Below are positions 5,833-10,197 of a stretch of 10,197 nucleotides of DNA, piece by piece. Source of the DNA: Candidatus Woesearchaeota archaeon (GTDB lineage Archaea; Nanobdellota; Nanobdellia; Woesearchaeales; WALR01). Below the pieces are notes generated by a model. It saw only the letters and a program-made list of their open reading frames with translations, was not told where the DNA came from and made no database searches. The position numbers were made by a program, and so were the translations under genes. Position 1 is the first letter of the stretch, and the number at the start of each line of letters is the position of its first letter. Location of the stretch: positions 1 to 10,197 of the forward strand of contig WALR01000158.1 in assembly GCA_015522765.1 (NCBI GenBank), read 5' to 3'.

Positions 5833-6330
5833 ATGGGCAGCAGATGCAGAGTCAGGGCCTCAAGGAGTGTCGCCATCTATGGTGATGTGCAGATAGGTGC
5901 TGATTCAAGCATCTGGCACAATGCAGTGATAAGGGCGGACCTCGCAAGTGTCAGGATAGGGAAGCGCACGAACATACAGGACTGCGTGGTAGTGCACACA
6001 GACAAGGGCCATCCTGTAGTAATAGGTTCAGATGTCAGCGTGGGCCATTCAGCGGTTATTCATGGCTGCACAATCAGGGACAGGGTGATTGTAGGGATGG
6101 GCGCGATAGTCATGAATGATGCGGTTATAGAAGAGGATTCAATTATTGGGGCAGGGGCGATTGTTACATCGGGCACTGTCATTAGCAGGGGTAGCGTGGT
6201 TGCTGGTGTCCCATCGAGAAAGATTGGGAATGTCAATGAGGGAAAAAAGCAGGAGATACTTCATAACGCAGAGGAGTACATAAAGCTGGCTGCCCAAGAA
6301 CTTCCCTGCCTGCAATCTGGGAGGGAATGA
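5833..6330 (+). CDS. Gamma-class carbonic anhydrase-like hexapeptide-repeat protein
   Basis: The 165-residue protein is a left-handed beta-helix with repeated [IV]G-type hexapeptides from about residue 14 to 127 and a C-terminal helix (about 135-155). The three metal-binding histidines of the family are present at His55 (VVVH), His72 (VSVGH) and His77 (VIHGC), with the usual spacing. Arg34 and Asp36 (RAD) and Gln49 (NIQD) match conserved active-site positions. Gamma carbonic anhydrases are trimers with metal at subunit interfaces that interconvert CO2 and bicarbonate. The protein lacks the acidic proton-shuttle loop of Methanosarcina Cam and resembles the CamH/YrdA/CaiE-like branch, where activity varies, so catalysis is not assured. 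An AAGGAG ribosome-binding site lies 5 bases before the ATG. The gene converges with the JAMM gene, 5 bases apart. Confidence 0.92.
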   Translation: MGSRCRVRASRSVAIYGDVQIGADSSIWHNAVIRADLASVRIGKRTNIQDCVVVHTDKGHPVVIGSDVSVGHSAVIHGCTIRDRVIVGMGAIVMNDAVIEEDSIIGAGAIVTSGTVISRGSVVAGVPSRKIGNVNEGKKQEILHNAEEYIKLAAQELPCLQSGRE

Positions 6331-6335
6331 ACACC

Positions 6336-8675
6336 TTAAACCATCGGCATGCCGACTCCCTGGTCCTGAATAGGCGTCATTTGCGATACGCCTGCAGAAG
6401 GGCTAACAGAATGTCCGGTGTCATTCTTATAGGGAATGCTTATGTGTGAGCCAAGATGGTAATCTGCGGCGAGCCTTGCAAGATTTTTTATAATGACCCT
6501 GCCCTTCTTTGAAATATCCTCTTTGTTTATTAGGGGGAGGGCAAGTAAAAGGTTTGAATAGCACTCAACAAGTGAGGGCCTTCTCTTATTTATTGCCGCA
6601 TAAATTCTTGCGGCGTGTTTTATCAGCATGCTGTCCCCCCTTCTCCCCGTCCTGGACGAGCGGATAGTGCTGTAGAGCATCCTGCTCCAGTAGCGCCTCC
6701 TTAAGGAGGATCCTCTTAATTCGTATCTCTCTTTTGATAAATTTTGTACTAGAGAATTGCTCATACGCGCCAGCCCATCAGAATATTTTCTCTTAATGTA
6801 GCTGTTAGAGTAGAGGGTGTTCAGCAATTCCTCTATCTCCCTGTCTGCTCTTTTGGATGGACTGCTTTCTTCATCTTTTTCACATCCATTAATATACTCC
6901 CTGATTATTCCCTCACCCACGCTCAGTCTTTCCCTCCAGCCCCATAATTTCCTGTTCCCATTCTCCTCCTCAATCTCTTCAAGCAGCTTAGAGAGTGTTT
7001 TACCGCCTTTCACTAAGCCGGAGCCCCGTCGCCCCCCCTCAGGATGTTCTGCAGGGATTAGCCCTTTTATCTCTTCAGGGGTTGATTTTCCGGAGAGAAC
7101 ATATGAAAGGAGACCAATGAAATATCTTTTTTTTAGATAACTGCTGACGCTGTCCCATCTCTCCCTGTTCTCTCTTAATATTTTTTCATAGCCGCTTTCT
7201 TCATCTTTTTTTTTTATTTCCCCGTATTTACTGGCAGAAAATCCTTTATCATTGTTTCTCCTCCTGTTGAAATCCCTGACTAGGTGCAGCACCTTTCTGT
7301 TCGAGAGAGTAAACCTGCGATAAATATTAAGCATCCTTGAAGAGTAGCGCATGTTTTTATAGGATGCGTAAGAGTCGATGAAATATTTTAAGGAGGATGA
7401 ACTGGCGTCCTGCCTTAAATGCCCTGCAAGCCTGCTCGCACCATTCAGAGAAGAGATGAGACTGTTGTTTATTCCCCGGAATGTTGATGATGAAACAGCG
7501 CCGACACTTATCTCCTTTGATAGCTCATCCTTCAGCTTTACCAGAGTCTCTAAAAGACTTTTTTCATCATAATTAATCCTCTCATTCCTTTCATCTTTTT
7601 CACTGTCCTTATATTCAGCACTAATGCTGTCCAGATAACTCTCCATCTGCCTTATAAAAGAAGAGATTTGCGTAGAAGGTCCTATAAGGCTGGCGGCTTC
7701 CTCCTGTTTAAGTGCATAGTTATATACCTCAGCTATTCTGTTAAGCTTCACATATTCATCCTTTATCTGTCTTGCCTTGTCCAGGGGGATTATACTTTCA
7801 GCTCTCCCAACAGCTTTCCCAACAGCTTCCTTCCTCCCCTTTTCCTTACCTCCTGCAAGAGACTCAAATGCCTCTCTTGCCCTCCTCCTCAAACTATCTG
7901 CATCTTGCTCATTTTTCTTATTACCCCCTATAATATAACTCATGTCGCCCTTCTTTAAGATTGACTCTGGAAGAAGGTCTATATCGATGCCCCGCCTACT
8001 GAGGTCCTCTTTAATCTTGCGATAGCTAGCGCTTTCTCTCAGGGATCTCCCTTGAATTGAAACATTCTCACCTATATTCTTAATCACCTTTATAATATCA
8101 TAATTGACCACCCTTATTTTTATAGGGTACTCTGTGTTTTTCTTCTTGGTGAAAGAGTACCTTCCCGGCCCATCCTGTTGTATTACCTCAATGTATAAGC
8201 CCTTGCCTGTTAAGTCGTGGTTATGAAGGTAATTCTGGGTGGCCCTTAGATTTGTAACTATGCTAACCAGCTTTATCGGCCTGTTGTCCTTGTTTTCCTG
8301 ATTAATGAAGTATTGTATGCGGAAGAGATGCCTGAGCAGGGCATTATCATCCTTACTGTGAAAGGTTGACAGGCTCCCATGGCTATGGAACATTCCGGCT
8401 ATCTCGTAGTTCTTGCTCTTCATATCTGACACTATTCTCAAAAGCCCAGCAGGCCCCTTCCCGAATATTCCTCCCACGCTCTGATCAGGGACTAAACCCA
8501 CATAGTCAATAACCCCGTTTTTATCCTTGCCCAGAATTGTGAAAATCTCTATTTTTGACCTTGAGAGGGTGGAGACATACTCTGCATAATTGTGCATCTC
8601 TCTGTAAACCCTCGAGTTTATAAGTATCTCTTCCAGTCCTTTATTTCCCTTCCTACTTACTTCGTCAGCATACAT
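6336..8675 (-). CDS. JAMM/MPN+ (JAB) metalloprotease-domain protein with long unrecognised basic C-terminus
   Basis: From the ATG at 8675 the protein has 779 residues. Residues about 19-170 form a JAB1/MPN domain with an intact JAMM zinc motif: Glu43 (KIEIF), His97 and His99 in FHSHG, then seven residues to Ser107, and Asp110, i.e. HxHx7SxxD. Such domains cleave isopeptide bonds after ubiquitin-like proteins (Rpn11, archaeal HvJAMM1, Cap3). The remaining ~600 residues are helical, rich in Lys, Arg and Ser, with coiled-coil stretches (about 255-280, 370-390, 560-575); I recognise no family. An in-frame TTG at 8693 adds six residues and has AGGAG at 8702-8706; the ATG has GGAGA at 8684-8688. 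Both spacings are 8 bases, so the start is uncertain. The gene overlaps the upstream E1-like gene by 11 bases, which implies coupled translation and joint function. No signal peptide or membrane segment is seen. Confidence 0.85.
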   Translation of the reverse strand: MYADEVSRKGNKGLEEILINSRVYREMHNYAEYVSTLSRSKIEIFTILGKDKNGVIDYVGLVPDQSVGGIFGKGPAGLLRIVSDMKSKNYEIAGMFHSHGSLSTFHSKDDNALLRHLFRIQYFINQENKDNRPIKLVSIVTNLRATQNYLHNHDLTGKGLYIEVIQQDGPGRYSFTKKKNTEYPIKIRVVNYDIIKVIKNIGENVSIQGRSLRESASYRKIKEDLSRRGIDIDLLPESILKKGDMSYIIGGNKKNEQDADSLRRRAREAFESLAGGKEKGRKEAVGKAVGRAESIIPLDKARQIKDEYVKLNRIAEVYNYALKQEEAASLIGPSTQISSFIRQMESYLDSISAEYKDSEKDERNERINYDEKSLLETLVKLKDELSKEISVGAVSSSTFRGINNSLISSLNGASRLAGHLRQDASSSSLKYFIDSYASYKNMRYSSRMLNIYRRFTLSNRKVLHLVRDFNRRRNNDKGFSASKYGEIKKKDEESGYEKILRENRERWDSVSSYLKKRYFIGLLSYVLSGKSTPEEIKGLIPAEHPEGGRRGSGLVKGGKTLSKLLEEIEEENGNRKLWGWRERLSVGEGIIREYINGCEKDEESSPSKRADREIEELLNTLYSNSYIKRKYSDGLARMSNSLVQNLSKERYELRGSSLRRRYWSRMLYSTIRSSRTGRRGDSMLIKHAARIYAAINKRRPSLVECYSNLLLALPLINKEDISKKGRVIIKNLARLAADYHLGSHISIPYKNDTGHSVSPSAGVSQMTPIQDQGVGMPMV
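7805..7828 (-). repeat. Perfect 12-bp tandem duplication inside the JAMM gene
   Basis: TCCCAACAGCTT occurs twice head to tail on the plus strand. Being a multiple of three, it duplicates AVG plus one residue in the protein (AVGKAVGR, about residues 284-291) without breaking the frame. It lies in a low-complexity Gly/Lys/Arg/Glu linker, so slippage there is probably tolerated. Confidence 0.7.
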
Positions 8676-10173
8676 GGGTTTTTTCTCCGGCAAGGATTAT
8701 GCTCCTCTCGTAGAATCTTGCCTTGGGGTTGTTTATGGAGTACATCTGCACCCTGTTCCACCTTGAATTTTCAGCATCGGGGAACACATAATAATTCTGA
8801 AGTATCATAAGCTGGTATATCGACGCTACAACATTGTTCATTATCACATTGAGGACGGCGCAGCTCGGGGGGTGCGCCTCTTCTATCGTTGAGAAGTCGT
8901 ATCTGCAGTCGAAGCATTTGTTCCTGCCCGGGAAGTAGCCCTCTGCATACGCCTTAAAGCCCGTTATTGCCCCTATTATAAGGGGCGTCCTGTTCCTGCG
9001 GCTGTACTCGTTAAGATCCTTCTTTGACTGCCAGTTGTCTGTGCACCCAAATACCGCATCATACTTCACATTCTTTGAGAGTTCATTGAGTATCCTCTCG
9101 TTGATGAATAGGGGGAATCCTCGAATCTTTCCTCTCCTCTTCAGGTTTTGGGCGCTTATTATATTATTCAGTCTTTCAGAGAGAATCTCTGCTTTGTTCT
9201 TTCCTATGCTTCTCGCGTAGAATATCTGCCTGTTAAGGTTCTTTTCTTCAACAGTATCTTTGTCAAATATGTCTATGCTTGCCCCCAGCATGGCAAGGAA
9301 ATAGGAGAGGGGCGACCCAACACCGCCTGCCCCTGCAACAAGGAACCTTCTCCCCTCAAGCGAGAAGAAGGGATTTTTATTGTTTAAGATAGAGGAGCGG
9401 GCTATTTTACGGTAGGTCACTATTGACTCAGCAGAGGGCCAGCCCTCTGAGAATCCCCCTTTCTTAACAGGAAGGAAGGTGTATATTCCGTTAAGAGGCT
9501 TATCATATTTAAGGGGGGAGAGTGTTTCCCTAACTGCTTCGGCAATAATGGCTGATGCGGCTGCTGAGGAGATTATGCCCTGTGATTTATCATAGTAACG
9601 CCTGAATAGGCGGGGGATGTGCTCTTTATCTTTAATCAGTTCTAAGAGCTTTCTTCTCCTCTCCCCGCTGTCAGAGGGAACCCTGTAAACAAGAACCAAA
9701 GAGGAGAGCTCGTCGGATGATGCACTTATAAATAGGGTGCTCCTCTCGTGATGGCCGTTTTTTTCAAAAAGATTTTTAACAAGCTCGTCAGAGAACTTCT
9801 TTTTATATTCGTAATTATTGGAAACTTCTATTACCGCGTCTCCTTCCTGAAATGGGAGAAAGAGGGGAGAGGCATGAAATGCGTTAATAGCCGTGTCGCT
9901 GTTAAGCATGTTAACGCCAGTATTTATTATCTCCGCCAGTGTCCTCTGGTTTTTCCTTTTCGTGTCATCCTTGTTTTTTGTGTATAGGATTGACGGAGTG
10001 TATGCCTCCTGCTCTGAGAAGGCCAATATTCTACCCCTTCCGCTCTTCCTGCCAACGCCTAACGCAGCGAGATAGGTAACTGTATTCTCCAACAAAGAGC
10101 CCTCTCCAAAAAGGGATACCCTGCCTTCTCCTAACGCCTTATTGTCAAGCAGGCTCTGGCTTTCATAGTTCAT
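8665..10173 (-). CDS. E1-like (ThiF/UbA family) activating enzyme with tandem adenylation domains
   Basis: The 502-residue protein appears to contain two ThiF-type Rossmann units. The N-terminal unit (about 15-240) is degenerate: a glycine loop LFGEGSLLENTVTYLAALGVG (20-40) and a DAVIEVSNN strand (112-120), but no catalytic Arg/Asp set. The C-terminal unit (about 270-500) looks active: GAGGVG at 281-286, Asp304 for ribose, NLNRQ at 312-316 with the arginine that reaches the ATP, Lys325, TDN at 378-380, CFDC at 420-423 and SC at 437-438, the usual place of the thioester or persulfide cysteine in ThiF/MoeB. An inactive plus an active half mirrors eukaryotic ubiquitin E1 enzymes. The reaction would be ATP-dependent adenylation of a ubiquitin-like C-terminal glycine. 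The second zinc-binding CxxC is missing; the protein ends HVC. The frame is open to the window edge, so the true start may lie further upstream. The JAMM gene follows with an 11-base overlap. Confidence 0.85.
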   Translation of the reverse strand: MNYESQSLLDNKALGEGRVSLFGEGSLLENTVTYLAALGVGRKSGRGRILAFSEQEAYTPSILYTKNKDDTKRKNQRTLAEIINTGVNMLNSDTAINAFHASPLFLPFQEGDAVIEVSNNYEYKKKFSDELVKNLFEKNGHHERSTLFISASSDELSSLVLVYRVPSDSGERRRKLLELIKDKEHIPRLFRRYYDKSQGIISSAAASAIIAEAVRETLSPLKYDKPLNGIYTFLPVKKGGFSEGWPSAESIVTYRKIARSSILNNKNPFFSLEGRRFLVAGAGGVGSPLSYFLAMLGASIDIFDKDTVEEKNLNRQIFYARSIGKNKAEILSERLNNIISAQNLKRRGKIRGFPLFINERILNELSKNVKYDAVFGCTDNWQSKKDLNEYSRRNRTPLIIGAITGFKAYAEGYFPGRNKCFDCRYDFSTIEEAHPPSCAVLNVIMNNVVASIYQLMILQNYYVFPDAENSRWNRVQMYSINNPKARFYERSIILAGEKTHVC

Positions 10174-10197
10174 CTTATTTTTTATGCGCTCTTTTAG

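Noticed and set aside
7668..7958. Open frame on the plus strand inside the JAMM gene (96 codons)
   Set aside because: It is the shadow of a Lys/Arg/Glu-rich coding region on the minus strand; its hydrophobic, Ser/Leu/Cys-rich composition is what such a shadow yields.
9748..10075. Plus-strand open frames with membrane-like hydrophobic stretches opposite the E1-like gene
   Set aside because: They overlap the pseudo-adenylation half, which reads as a ThiF-like fold in the minus-strand frame; no start signals are seen.
6336..10173. Reading the E1/JAMM pair as a type II CBASS antiphage operon
   Set aside because: No CD-NTase or effector is visible, and Cap2 has an E2 domain at its N-terminus whereas this E1 has a degenerate ThiF half. 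The similarity is only at the level of enzyme classes.
1..10197. CRISPR array, insertion sequence or integrase/attachment site
   Set aside because: No regularly spaced repeats, transposase or integrase motifs, or terminal inverted repeats were seen on either strand.

Overview
The window is archaeal. It carries ribosomal protein eL43 (L37Ae), RNA polymerase subunit Rpo12 (RpoP), KEOPS subunit Pcc1, prefoldin beta, a UPF0147 protein, a DRG-type GTPase and a tRNA-Pro without an encoded CCA. Promoters look archaeal (TATA-like boxes). Arginine codons are mostly AGG/AGA. I cannot place it more closely than an archaeon, probably euryarchaeal or DPANN-related and perhaps uncultivated.

Layout. Positions 1-310 (minus) hold the start of a DRG/Rbg GTPase, divergent from a small MscS-type membrane protein (363-929, plus). 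Converging on the latter is a tight minus-strand information-processing operon. Read 5'->3' it is: tRNA-Pro with a 16-nt intron in its T loop (2270-2360), eL43, rpoP, pcc1, prefoldin beta, UPF0147 (ending at 939). Most junctions overlap by a few bases, and no promoter is visible between the tRNA and eL43.

Positions 2533-5749 (plus) hold a sugar-transfer pair: a GT4 glycosyltransferase fused to a complete HAD phosphatase, then a TreT-like trehalose synthase. Together they suggest synthesis of a disaccharide or glycoside compatible solute. A gamma-class carbonic anhydrase-like hexapeptide protein with its own probable promoter follows (5833-6330). A 14-bp word recurs upstream of the GT4-HAD gene and upstream of the carbonic anhydrase-like gene.

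Positions 6336-10173 (minus) hold two overlapping genes. The first is an E1-like protein with two ThiF-type halves, the N-terminal one degenerate and the C-terminal one apparently active. The second is a 779-residue protein with an intact JAMM/MPN+ protease motif and a long, basic, unrecognised C-terminal region. An adenylating enzyme next to a JAMM isopeptidase is the signature of a ubiquitin-like conjugation/deconjugation system. This is the most interesting part of the window. The E2 and the modifier are not identified here; they may lie beyond position 10197, or the modifier could be embedded in the JAMM protein (speculative).
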